DNA of 22,929 nt, taken from Hypsibius dujardini. Its lineage: Eukaryota; Tardigrada; Eutardigrada; Parachela; Hypsibiidae. The position numbers and the translations under genes were made by a program. Below, piece by piece: positions 11,601 to 20,848 of this stretch (its first letter is position 1; each line of letters opens with the position of its first letter). The stretch is taken from positions 1 to 22,929 of the forward strand of contig LRSR01012697.1 in assembly GCA_001579985.1 (NCBI GenBank). Reading direction: 5' to 3'. The notes under the pieces are model-generated. The model had not been told where the DNA came from, did not search any database, and worked only from the letters and a program-made list of their open reading frames with translations.

Positions 11601-11687
11601 GACAACCGATTGGATGAATTGGACAAGAAAGTCACCGCATATTTGGCAGAAACCGTAGCACAAGATCAATCGGAATGTGAATTATGA
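5495..11687 (+). CDS. Receptor tyrosine kinase with four bulb-type lectin domains
   Basis: Exons: 5495-5900, 6097-6509, 6617-7013, 8241-8903, 10098-10316, 10395-10789, 11166-11389, 11459-11687 (stop TGA). All phases match and the total is 2946 nt. Exons 1-4 each carry a bulb-lectin (B_lectin) module. Modules 1 and 3 have the mannose-site motif QxDGNLVxY ([22 protein letters not shown]); modules 2 and 4 are degenerate. Each module ends with a C-x(5-7)-CLW motif. A transmembrane helix ([20 protein letters not shown]) lies at about 8657-8716. The tyrosine kinase has GRGKFG (10112-10129), the VAAK lysine (10196-10198), HRDLAARN (from 10676), DFG (10736-10744), SDVWSFG and CW...ERPTF. A long insert of roughly 55 residues precedes the catalytic loop, as in split-kinase FGFR/PDGFR-type receptors. 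The APE motif reads PPD. The kinase is predicted active; its ligand is unknown, though a glycan is inferred. Least certain junctions: donor 10317 and the choice of acceptor at 6617 versus 6626. Confidence 0.85.
7498..7913. mobile_element. Foldback (MITE-like) element with CCGT tandem repeats, in an intron
   Basis: The left part (7498-7600, with GGAGCCCAATAGCGC, GCTATTTTACCCC and ATACATCACTAGG) reappears reverse-complemented in the right part (about 7840-7913: CCTAGTGATGTAT, GCGCTATTGAGCCCC, GGGTAAAATAGCC). The arms are imperfect. The centre is made of CCGT/TCCG units on the left and their complement on the right (about 7617-7803). It sits in the 7014-8240 intron of the lectin kinase gene. No transposase frame is seen. 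Confidence 0.75.
8924..9894. mobile_element. 971-bp element with perfect 27-bp terminal inverted repeats, in an intron
   Basis: The sequence 8924-8950 (TACCGGGTGGCTACTTATTT...) is repeated exactly in reverse complement at 9868-9894. The interior has no frame resembling a transposase, so it is probably a non-autonomous DNA transposon. It begins only 21 bp after the exon end at 8903, in the intron separating the membrane exon from the kinase exons. No clear target-site duplication was found at the arm edges. Confidence 0.75.
10790..11165 (+). other. Intron within the kinase domain
   Basis: It runs between donor GTACGT (10790) and acceptor tttag (11161-11165), phase 0 on both sides. It holds a CAA run near 10850-10866 and nothing else recognised. 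It splits the activation segment, between VVNAF and IPLPILW. Confidence 0.75.
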
Positions 11688-11821
11688 TGCCGCAATAAGC
11701 TTGGAAAACTGGATAAGAAAACTTGCTGAGAAGGTCATCAGACACAATCTTAGTTTCGAGGTGGAATGCTGTCTAAGACGTAGAACTTACATTGTTAACA
11801 TTTGTGAAACAATCCCATTTT

Positions 11822-11972
11822 TGTACTGTACTGCCGCGATTATAACGGTCGGTTTTTCCACCCGGGCAGCGCACTCAGCCTGTGGGTGTTGACTGAGTGC
11901 CAACTCATGACAGAGGCGCGTGTGACGGAGGCGGGGCTTAACCGACCGTTATAATCGCGGCAGTACAGTACA
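11822..11972. mobile_element. 151-bp MITE with perfect 33-bp terminal inverted repeats
   Basis: Arms 11822-11854 and 11940-11972 are exact reverse complements, including TGCCGCGATTATAACGGTCG. The 85-bp centre holds a further 8-bp inverted repeat (GCACTCAG / CTGAGTGC). The motif CGATTATAACGG and flanking TA dinucleotides resemble pogo/Tigger-type ends, which is only a resemblance. It starts 134 bp after the stop codon of the lectin kinase, so it may fall in its 3' UTR. Confidence 0.85.
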
Positions 11973-12836
11973 CACGAGAGGCGGAACATACTTTTTGTGG
12001 GGGAAGGGGCACTTATGCGATGGGGGGGGCAACTTTGGTCCCAAACAAAAATACAAGTCGACAGAACAACAGTGTGCTGAAATTAAAACGTTCAAAAAAA
12101 TTAACCCCCCCACCGCCTTATTGGAGGGGGGGGGGTTCACCCCGCAATCCTTCGAATCTAGCGATCTTGCCGGGCAGTTGCTCCCCCCTTATGCTTCTTC
12201 CCATAAACCCCTTGCAAAAATTTATCTCGACGCAACAAAGATAAATAGTTTTGAAACTTCCCAGACGTCGGACAGAGACCAGCCCTCCACTGACAAAGCA
12301 TTTCGGATTGGAGGTTAGTTGGCAGTCAAGTGCCACTTGAAAATACTGATATTTTTCAACATGATAAGCAATTTCAGTGACTCATCTTCGGCATGTGGTC
12401 AGTCTGCCGTATACGAAAGTGAGTCACAAATGACACAAGCTATCATTTGGTTCGTCCCTACCTACGTAGTACGGACGTCATCGCAGCATATCGATGCATT
12501 TCATCTTCAAAACATGTTCCTCCTCCTGGGCACGGAACGCAGTACAGTGGGTAGGTGCAACCAGGAGGCCATCATGTATGAATCATGATGCCTCCTGTCC
12601 TTTGCAAAAATGCAGTGTATCCGCCTGTCAATCGAGCGAGACCAAGTACGATCCTAGTCCGGTAAGATAATCGTGTGTGGTCTGCGGATCTTCCTCCGAT
12701 AGTCACGGTGACAATGAGGAATTGCTACTTATGTAGCTTTGTTTGCTAGCCGGGATAGTTTACGCTGACCGGGGATTTTCGCTCTTCGTAGTCAATGGCC
12801 TTGCAAAAGTGCACGTCGATTGCAGAGCTGACAGAC
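11973..12836. other. Intergenic region with G/C runs
   Basis: It contains homopolymer G and C tracts around 12020-12030 and 12105-12135 that can pair with each other, and short open frames with no family resemblance. No gene was recognised. Confidence 0.5.
12562..12597. repeat. Short hairpin, 14-bp stem with one bulge
   Basis: CAGGAGGCCATCATG (12562-12576) pairs with CATGATGCCTCCTG (12584-12597), leaving one unpaired C and a 7-nt loop. It lies about 440 bp upstream of the first ZP gene. Confidence 0.7.
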
Positions 12837-12843
12837 TATATAA
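12837..12843 (+). promoter_or_regulatory. Candidate TATA box of the first ZP gene
   Basis: TATATAA lies 192 bp before the ATG at 13035, which would leave a 5' UTR of about 165 nt if transcription starts ~30 bp downstream. The call rests on motif and position only. Confidence 0.35.
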
Positions 12844-13034
12844 TTAGCTTCTACGCGGACGAGCATTAACGACGAATATCACTATCCTTTCTTCTGTCTA
12901 AGGCACAAGGACAACTTTTCGATTCTTGACTTTTTGTTCATTACTGATCCGTCGGTTGGTACAGTCAGCCAACTGTGAGGGTATAACATTTTTAAAGTCT
13001 GTCTACAGGCATTTATACAGTCGTTATCTGTACC

Positions 13035-14736
13035 ATGTTTCCAGCTACCGTGGCACTCCTCGCCCTGGCCGCAGTGACGGTCTTGGGTCAGTCAGTTACC
13101 CGAATTGACCAAGAGCCCGTCGGCAGTCTCCAGTGCAACGGGGAGGCCGAGTACACCGTCACTGAGGAGGAGATATCCAGGCTGATTTTTGCCAACCCCG
13201 TCGCTGTCAACTATAAAGCGGACATTGAGTCGCTAACAATGGGGAGCTTGAGCAATAGCAATACGACGAATTGTCGGGCTCGCCACCTTGATGGGAAGCT
13301 TGTCATAGCCACTAAGTTTCAGGATTGCGGATTCACCCTGAAATCCGACGGGTCGAACCACTCCATGGCCTATTCAAATCGAGCTACCGTGGCGGTCCGA
13401 CTGCCAGCACCGTTTTCCCACCTGCTTCGACGAAAAACCTTTGTCGTGCCTGTGGAATGTGTTGTATCGGGCACAGCGGAGGTGATCATCAACACGCAAT
13501 GGTTTCCGCAATTTTACATTACTGTTCCACTCGTCCAAACCGTCCGCGTTCCAATTAAGTAAGAAGTTTTGTGCCAATCTAGCCAGCGCTGTGAATTTCC
13601 GATAGTGGCGTCCAAAGTAGACCAAACATGAATCTAAAAAGTAAAAAAAATTAAATTGAAAATTCTAGCAACTACGTTCTTAGTTTAAAGTTCGTTCTGA
13701 AATACAGTGCACTCAGCTGTTAAATTCCTGTGTATTTCAAAATACAAACAACTAAAATAAATTTACATTTCAGTAAACCAGTGTTTCGGTTATAATTTGC
13801 TCAGATTGTTTAAAATAGAGTAACTGTTTGAATTATTGATAAATTCTTGGAAATAGCAATACTCAACTAATCGTTCTAGAAACTAACCGTTTAGTTAAAA
13901 TTTGTTTTCTTTTAAAATTTAATGATCCAACATTTTGTTACTTCTAATTGCCAGAAAAACAAAATCAAACTAGCCATTTTAGAATACGGTATAGACATCC
14001 AGATACGTTATAAAAGCTAAACTAGGAAGTAGTTTTTATTGACTAATACTGCTTAGCTCATTAATTTTAATTTTCGGTAGCAATACCCATCCAGCCGCAA
14101 TAAATGATGCGTTTGTTCCGTTCCTTCACTTAGCGCCAAAATCCGCAAAGAACATCGAGATGAGGCATACGGTGAGCGGGATGTGTACGTCAACATCCTG
14201 ACGGTTGAACTGGAAGGTGTCTACGCTCAGCAATTCAACATCCTAGGACGGAGAATTTACACCACTCCCCAGGCCGATCCCAAGTCCCTCCCATTGACAG
14301 ACTTCGTTACAAACGGGTAAAGAATTTTAGTAAAACATAACCACGTCACCACAAATCTGGACAATAAAGTGACCTCTTTTATAAATTCAGATGTCCGTCA
14401 TATCCCAACTTTTCCACCATCACAACGGTTGGCACTGAGAAGATCGTGTATGAGATTCTGGACTTTGCGTTGAATGTATCGAACAGTTATTTCTTTCACG
14501 TGGAGGTGAGTATCTGCCCAAAGAGTATTGCTGGCCAACAAGGCCATTGCGAACCCGACATCTGCTTGCCAGCTGGAGGTTTGACGCGGGGAAAGCGAAA
14601 CACGGGCTTCAACATGAACAATACTTCCTCTTTTGGAGGTGCGAGCGCCCCACAGCAAATGTCGCCGTACGGAGAGCCACGCCTGACCATTGGCGCTGAT
14701 GGGATTCCGATTCTCAAGTCTCGCCCCCAAGGATAA
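13035..14736 (+). CDS. Secreted zona-pellucida (ZP) domain protein, copy 1
   Basis: Exons 13035-13558, 14134-14316 and 14391-14736 join in phases 2 and 2 into 350 residues. The start MFPATVALLALAAVTVLGQ is a clean signal peptide. ZP-N follows from about residue 33 with four cysteines (SLQC, NCRAR, DCGF, VEC) and the RATVAVRLP/RRKTFVVPVEC block typical of the family. ZP-C is on exons 2-3 (DVYVNILTVEL, VYEILDFALNVSNSYFFHVEV) with four more cysteines. A dibasic R-G-K-R (14587-14598) after ZP-C fits a furin-type cleavage site. There is no transmembrane segment or GPI-like tail; the protein ends in a Gly/Pro-rich tail. ZP modules usually form extracellular filaments, matrix or cuticle parts. Copy 2 lies 1.1 kb downstream. 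The extracellular role is known for the family; the tissue is unknown. Confidence 0.85.
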
Positions 14737-15873
14737 AATGGTGTTCTAATTTAGCGAGCTATCTTTTATATTTTGGTAAAAAAAACTTCAACACGCACAG
14801 TCAGCTTCTTTTTGCCAATACCATAAGCATCAGACCTTTATGAATGCCATGCTTTGTCCGACGGAAGAACAGATATTGAAAAAACAAGTTATTCCTATTT
14901 TCATGTGTACTGCTTTACATTGCAATCTCATTCAGCGGCGGATGGACCGTTTAGCACCCTTGGCCGCTACCTGCCCCCTCAAGGCCCGGAATTTTGTTTG
15001 GTGTAGGCGGGGCCAGCTGTTGGGACGGCATTTGGACATCATTTTTCATCCCTAGGCAAGATTGATTAACCTTTCCCAGGGGAGGCAGTGGCGGATTGAC
15101 TGTAGGGCCGACCGGGCCGCCCCCCCCCGCCCGACAGGGGTGGGCAAAATTCTATAGGGGTTTTTCATGTTCAAGCTTGCCCCCTCGGCCCGGTCGGCCC
15201 TACGATCAATCCGCCCCTGCTTCCCCCTGGGAGAGGTTAATCAAGATTGCCTTGGAGTGAAAAATGATGTCCGGATGAATTTTTTCCACCCCTTCTAGCA
15301 GGCTTTCCATCCCCCTCGGGCTGACTCAATCTGCCAATTTGGGGAGGGTTAATCTGTCCACGGTCACTGTGTAGCCACGACACGATATGATTCATGACCG
15401 CTGTAGGTTGCTGCTTCGTTGAATGGGGGTCTATATTACGCGTTAAAGAAAAAGCGATTAATTGCGTGCAGAACGTCACAAACCAAATGTTAACACGTAC
15501 AGTACATGCATATTTCGTAGCCTTCTGAAGTTGAGTCACTGATGACCATGTTTTTCTCTTTGCTGGACAAAAAACAGTCGCGGTACGTCAAGTGGTACTT
15601 GCTGAAGAAATCCAGGGGTTGTCTGTCGATTCGTCTGGCAGTGGTTGTTGTAGTAGTATTTGCTTCCGTCGTGGCACGGGGCGAGGCTGGCTGGCGTTTT
15701 GTCTTCAACATATTCCGTCAAATTTAGGTTTTCCCCTTTCAAGGTCGAAAGTGGAGGAGGAAATATCTCACTTGGAACTGCATGTTTGTTTTGAGAGGAA
15801 TCTTGAGTCTGGCTGAAAGGTTCCTTGATCCAATAGAGCCGCTTTGCTGTGCTACTTCTTGCTGCATTTCTGA
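14737..15873. other. Intergenic spacer between the two ZP genes
   Basis: About 1.1 kb, dominated by the long inverted repeat at 15034-15272. The remaining frames are short and without family resemblance. No obvious TATA box or poly(A) hexamer was seen, so the promoter of copy 2 is not placed. Confidence 0.5.
15034..15272. mobile_element. 239-bp foldback element with ~86-bp arms
   Basis: The left arm 15034-15119 (from GGACATCATTTTTCA to GGGCCGACCGGGCCG) matches the reverse complement of 15186-15272 at most positions, with a few mismatches and short indels, around a 66-bp C-rich centre. Inside the arms, CAGTGGCGGATTGA / TCAATCCGCCCCTG resembles hAT-type ends. The pairing continues outside that motif, so the whole structure is either a foldback element or two facing copies. 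Confidence 0.85.
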
Positions 15874-15885
15874 ATGGATTGTACG

Positions 15886-18339
15886 ATGCTTCCAGCTGCT
15901 ATCGCAGTTTTCGCCATGGTTGCCGCCGTATCTTGCCAGCAACCCGGGGGCATGATTAATGACCGCTTCTTCCCACAGCCCTTTATTCCGAATCCCGTCA
16001 CCACACAAGCAACATTCATGGGCAAGCCAGTTAACAGAGTGGAACATACCGCCCAAGGCGCGGTGAGCATTACCGGAAAACTGTTTTTAAAAGATGGTAA
16101 AACTAAAATGATCGACTAATTAGCTGTTTTGGTGAACTAAAAATCCGATACTAAAACCTTTTGAGCTTACATGTTATTGTGAGTGAGTTAAAAACGAAGG
16201 CTAGGAAATTTTTTTAATAACTACGTATTTGGTTTCAGATTTCATCACTTTAATTGAGTTCACCTATGCCTAGCATTTCTCTTAGATGCCGGGTAAACAA
16301 TAACGTTCTCTTTACTTACATAGAAATTCTCGATTACTATTGTATAGTTACATATATATATATATATATTATATATATTATACTACTATGTTAGTGTATA
16401 TTATTATATAGATATGTTATCTAGGTGTATTTTGGTGTTACTTCTAGGTGGTTACCTCAACAATCGATGCTATCGGCAGTCTAGAATGTGACGGCGAGGC
16501 TCGATACACCGTCAGCGAGCGAGAAATAGCCCGGTTGATTTTTACTAATCCCGAAGCTGTCAACCGCAGAGCAGACATTGAGTCGGTAACGATGGGAAGC
16601 AGTGATTCGCCCTACTGTAAGGCTCAGAAACGCGATGAAACGTTCGTGAAGGCTACGAAGCTCGACGAATGCGGATTCAAGCACAATCCCGATGGAATCA
16701 ATCATTCCCCGATGTATTCCAATCAAGCTACCGTAGTGGTTCGACTTCCAGCTCCACCGCATATTCTCCGACGAAAGACCTTCCTCATACCGCTGCATTG
16801 TATCAATTCCGGCATGACGGAGGTGGCAATCTGCACTCAATGGTTTGAGCAATTCTACATCACAGATCCGCTCATTCAGAACATGAAAGTCCCTATAGAG
16901 TAAGACGTCTCACGTAAACTGTAACCGTACTAATATACGTTTTGGAAGACCTCAAAAAACTACTAAATCAAACTGTAAAAAGTAAATAGAAAGTAAACTA
17001 AAACTGTTGGCAAAACAGTCTTAGTTTTCATTGTGATTTTTATTTTCTCAGCAAAAAAATGTGGACAACTTTTTCCACTGAAACTAAAGTGGGCAACCAT
17101 AGCTAATCAATCAAAATAAATTAATAATATTTGTTATCAAAAACAGGTAACTACAATTATTAATAACTAAAGTTTCGTCGACTTAGAAAACTTATTTGCG
17201 GTACTTTATTAAATTCAGTTCTGCATTCTCTACTCGAGATTCAAAGCCAAACATGGGTTAAGTTTGTTCCCTTCTCATAGCATTCAGATTCGCAAAGTAC
17301 ATCGAGACAGGGAATTCGGTGAATGGGACGTGTACGTCAACAATCTCACTGTGGCACTGACAGGTGACTACGCCCAGCAGTACAACATGCACGTGCAACG
17401 AATTTTCATCACACCAACGGAAGATCGCACATCTCTGCCACAGACGGAGTTCGTGTCCAATGGGTAAGCTATGCCCGTGCCGGGCCTCGTTTAGAGTCCT
17501 TATAAGTCAGAACCAAGACCCCAATAACAGGGCCAGGGGGTGGGCATTGAGACAAAATTCGTTTTTTTTAAATTATACCCAAAATTTGGTCTATGTTTCC
17601 TGATTATTTTGAAATTTTTGTGGGTGAGGGGTCTGACTTCCAAGCCCCCGAAATTTACAATAATTAAAAAAAACTCGTTATCGTTCAATTTTAAGCTTTT
17701 TGAACTCGAGTATAAAGTGGTGATGAACGCAAATGGGAAGTTCAAAACATTCCAGAACCGTCCAAATTGCATGGAAAAACGGATGTTTTAAAAATGTTCT
17801 TGGAAACTCAGGGGTCTTCACAAGTTTCAAAATGATCAAGGACAAGGGGACGAATGTACAGTTTATTCTTGAAAAAAATGCATTTCGCCCCTTTGCCCGC
17901 TCCCTGGCCTTACCTTGCGGGGTCTTGGTTCCGACCTGTAAGGACTCTAAACGGGCCTCTGACTCCGTGTTTACCGCCTACAGTACTGGGCCACCTATTA
18001 ACTCTGTTCTTTGATCTCAGATGCCTGGTATACCCTAACATTTCCAAGGTGGTACAGTCCGGCCCGGATAGGAGTGTGTATGAAATCCTGGACTTTGCCT
18101 TGGACGTATCCCGCAGTTATTGCTTCCACGTGGAAGTGCGTATTAGCCCGAAAGACGTTTCCGACCAACAAACTCAGGCACAGGACTGGTGCAGAAACGG
18201 TCCCAATAACGGAGGGCTTAGCAGTGACCTGTATAATTACGGAGGCATAAGCCCCCCACAGCAGATGTCACCGATTGGAACGCCACGCGTGTCCATCGGC
18301 GCAGACGGGAAGCCACTCATTGCATCACTTCAAGGATGA
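15886..18339 (+). CDS. Secreted zona-pellucida (ZP) domain protein, copy 2
   Basis: Exons 15886-16062, 16448-16899, 17281-17463 and 18021-18339 join in phases 0, 2 and 2 into 376 residues. An in-frame ATG at 15874 could add four. The first exon encodes a signal peptide (MLPAAIAVFAMVAAVSC) and a ~40-residue segment (QQPGGMINDRFFPQPF...) that copy 1 lacks. ZP-N carries cysteines at SLEC, YCKAQ, DECGF and LHC, plus an extra one in AICTQW. ZP-C (WDVYVNNLTVAL, VYEILDFALDVSRSYCFHVEV) follows. Introns 2 and 3 sit at the same positions and phases as in copy 1, which shows tandem duplication. The R-G-K-R site of copy 1 is absent here, while the final tail is conserved. No membrane anchor is seen. A secreted matrix protein is likely; the specific role is unknown. 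Confidence 0.85.
16063..16447 (+). other. Intron 1 of ZP copy 2, with an AT-repeat
   Basis: GTGAGC donor and cttctag acceptor, phase 0. It holds a TA dinucleotide tract near 16351-16400. Copy 1 lacks this intron. Confidence 0.8.
17482..17957. mobile_element. 476-bp foldback element filling an intron of ZP copy 2
   Basis: The left arm, about 17482-17544 (GGGCCTCGTTTAGAGTCCTT, GAACCAAGACCCC, GGGCCAGGG), recurs in reverse complement at about 17895-17957 (CCCTGGCC, GGGGTCTTGGTTCC, AAGGACTCTAAACGGGCC) with scattered mismatches. It occupies most of the 17464-18020 intron. The matching intron of copy 1 (14317-14390) is only 74 bp, so the element inserted after the duplication. Confidence 0.8.
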
Positions 18340-18616
18340 TACGACTTTCCGTTCCAGTTGACGTCATGCCCATTTTTTATAGCAGGGCTTCGAGACATCT
18401 CGTCATATGCAATCTTTGCAACAATATTCAATATGTACAATACGTTTCTTTCTGTCGGTATATGCACAAGGATACCTGCGGCCCTTCCACATGGGAAGAA
18501 ATGATAGTTAACTAATCATCTGAATTATTTTGCTGTTGCTGATTTTATTATAATCAGCATTATTATATAAGCGGCACGCTTGTGATTGCAACCTTCTCCA
18601 AAGAACGCGACACTTA

Positions 18617-18622
18617 AATAAA
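18617..18622 (+). promoter_or_regulatory. Candidate poly(A) signal of ZP copy 2
   Basis: AATAAA, the first canonical hexamer seen downstream of the stop at 18339. Confidence 0.4.
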
Positions 18623-19017
18623 ACGTTGAAGGAGATGCCCTGCGAACCGACTACCCAAGAACAGGAATGCAGTATTCAATACATCTTATAGACGAATGAA
18701 ACACCTCCCTCATGCAGTTAGCGAGCACTCGTGACCACTGAGACCTACCCAAATCGACCGCCAAATCTAGCCTTTCAAATCAAGTAAATGGCCGGCGGGT
18801 GTTGATCTATCGAGGGTTAGCCGTTGTATTATTGGTGCTCCTTGAAGGTTGATGATTGGAAGACTGCAGCAGAAGAGTATCGTGCATACATTATTTTATT
18901 CACACGCTATGTTTCGCTGTCTGTCCGTTCATCATGTCTGTTCGATGACATGGGTAATGCTCTAGAGCCTCGTGTGGTGTCTCCCCAAGCATGCACTGCT
19001 CAAGTATCGTGGAGTTT

Positions 19018-19442
19018 TCATGGTCGCCACGCGTTCACGTAGCGTCGGCAAGTTTTTTCAGCCTGGGAAAGTTTGGCACTTGACCGGGTACTCATATCTA
19101 GTGTGAGACGTGTAGAATTGTCTTCGTGAAAAATTTCGTGGAAATGCGTAAAAAATGCCGCCACATCAGCTGTTGTTTGCCACGTGGATATTCGTTGGGG
19201 AAGGGGCGTCATCTAAATAGCTGTTATGAGGCTGTTGAAGGCCGACGTAGCATGCGACGTGTCTGCTTGTAAGGCCGTGATAAGTGGGTATACACTACCG
19301 CGTTTCGCACATGGTCAGCGAAATGTTTGGCGTGGATTAAGGTTGAGTCGTGAGTGTTCAGACAATTGGATTTTACATTAAAGTTCAAGTCAGCAAATGC
19401 GCAAATTATGTCGCGGATCTGCGGAACGATCACTTGGTTCAT
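19018..19442 (-). pseudogene. Unrecognised minus-strand coding remnant (doubtful)
   Basis: Two abutting minus-strand frames, 19442-19224 and 19212-19018 (72 and 64 codons), have non-repetitive, protein-like composition (for example AKHFADHVRNAVVYTHL and FHEIFHEDNSTRLTLDM). They could be pieces of one decayed reading frame, for instance from a mobile element. I recognise no family, and chance frames are an equally good explanation. Confidence 0.15.
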
Positions 19443-20133
19443 GATGTCTTGGAAGTAGTCAAACTGCTTATATTATTTCACTTGAAAATGTTCATTTAGT
19501 GGATGGTGATTCTAGTAAAAAATGTTATTAGAGGTAATTTTTGTCAGACACTGGTCAGAAGCTTGAAAAAATCCAAAACAAAATCATTTCGCTAAGGAAA
19601 CATTTACTTCATATATATTTAAGCTTATCTGCCTTCATTATTATTCCATTAAATGATGTGAAAAATAGTTTGATATTTAGGTCGGCAAATTTCGGATAAA
19701 CATAATCCAGTGGCAGATTGAAATGTAGAACAATGATATGACGCATTTGAACCCATAATCTTCTCATTGGTCTTATAGTTCAACTTGATTTAATGTTTAA
19801 AAACGAAATGCTGTGTTGGGAAACAGATTCGTTTTTACACTTTCACTTCCGCAGAAAATTATAGTACTCTTTGATTTTGGCCTGATGTCGTTTGAAATGA
19901 AAAACGTTTTCGAAAAACCTTCCTTCCAGGAGATGCGAAAAACTCTCTCAAATTGGTCAGATAAAGCTTCTGTAGTTGATTTAGTTTAAAATCATGTAGC
20001 ATAGTTTCGTTTTCATGTCAATTAGTAAATTCATCTGGTTGTTCAAATCAATTCATGAAAATTAACTTAATTTAAACGAGCAATATAGGCATAGTAATAC
20101 TTTCCGAATTTGCCCGGCCACTACAGAAAAAAC

Positions 20134-20163
20134 TTGGGTTTTGATGGGTTTTGATGGGGTTTT
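20134..20163 (+). repeat. Short GATGGGTTTT tandem run (telomere-like)
   Basis: TTGGGTTTT, GATGGGTTTT and GATGGGGTTTT follow one another without gaps. From memory, GATGGGTTT(T) is the telomere-type repeat reported in tardigrades. About two and a half units is too short to prove that origin. Confidence 0.5.
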
Positions 20164-20412
20164 AATCAAATATTCTGATACGGCTTCTCAATATTGTTCA
20201 CCTCCTCCCGTTATGTTTTAGCTGCTTGAGAAATGGCCCATGCCTAGAACAATGTTCAGTGGTTTGACGGAGCCACAACTAGAACAGTATCGACGTTCCT
20301 GCTCATGGTATCAACACGAAAGACGAGTGATAGCGTTTCAGCATCAAACAATTACATATCGTAATGACCCTGCTGATAGTCAGTTTGAGGTAGGGGTCCT
20401 AGAATAGACCAT

Positions 20413-20713
20413 TTGACTTTCCCGTACGCTAGAATGGGCCACCGGGTGGCAGGGGGCGCTTTCTCACCAAATAATTGAAAACTGACGAATGACTTCATAG
20501 TCAGCGACTTCTATAGTGAATTTTTCTCCAATCGTCCAATGGCGTTTTTTATTTCGTATTTTTCAAACATGTTTCCACAACTTTTCCTCACATCTGATAA
20601 GCGTTCCACTGGGTTACCGGTTATTCTCTTCCGTTTAAGACCTCGGTGATATCCAAAAACTGTCTGGAAGCACTGATTCTGGGGTGGCCCATTCTAGAGT
20701 ACGAGAAAGTCAA
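20413..20713. mobile_element. 301-bp MITE with 31-bp terminal inverted repeats
   Basis: Arms 20413-20443 and 20683-20713 (TTGACTTTC...CTAGAATGGGCCACC) match at 29 of 31 positions as reverse complements. The interior has no coding potential. The element ends 135 bp before the ATG of the protease gene, so it occupies the likely promoter region. Confidence 0.85.
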
Positions 20714-20848
20714 GCGAATTATTTCCGAGCCCCTACATATACCCCATCATACCATACATCATTCAGCACAAACGTGGGTTGACATAGTAAATGCCAATTA
20801 TTCTATTGAGATCGCGACGTGCCACCTTGACAGTGGCGAAATTTCACC

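Larger units (their letters stand above)
18340..20412. other. Intergenic region between ZP copy 2 and the protease gene
   Basis: About 2 kb. An AATAAA at 18617-18622 could end the ZP copy 2 transcript, 278 nt after its stop. Two adjacent minus-strand open frames at 19018-19442 are described separately. A short GATGGGTTTT run is at 20134-20163. The rest is AT-rich with nothing recognised. Confidence 0.5.

Noticed and set aside
14363-14368. AATAAA hexamer
   Set aside because: It lies in intron 2 of ZP copy 1, just upstream of a good acceptor, and coding sequence continues after it.
20646-20848. Open frame continuous with the LDLa exon
   Set aside because: Part of it lies in the MITE. A Kozak-like ATG at 20849 with a signal peptide, donor GTAAGC and in-phase acceptor gives a better start.
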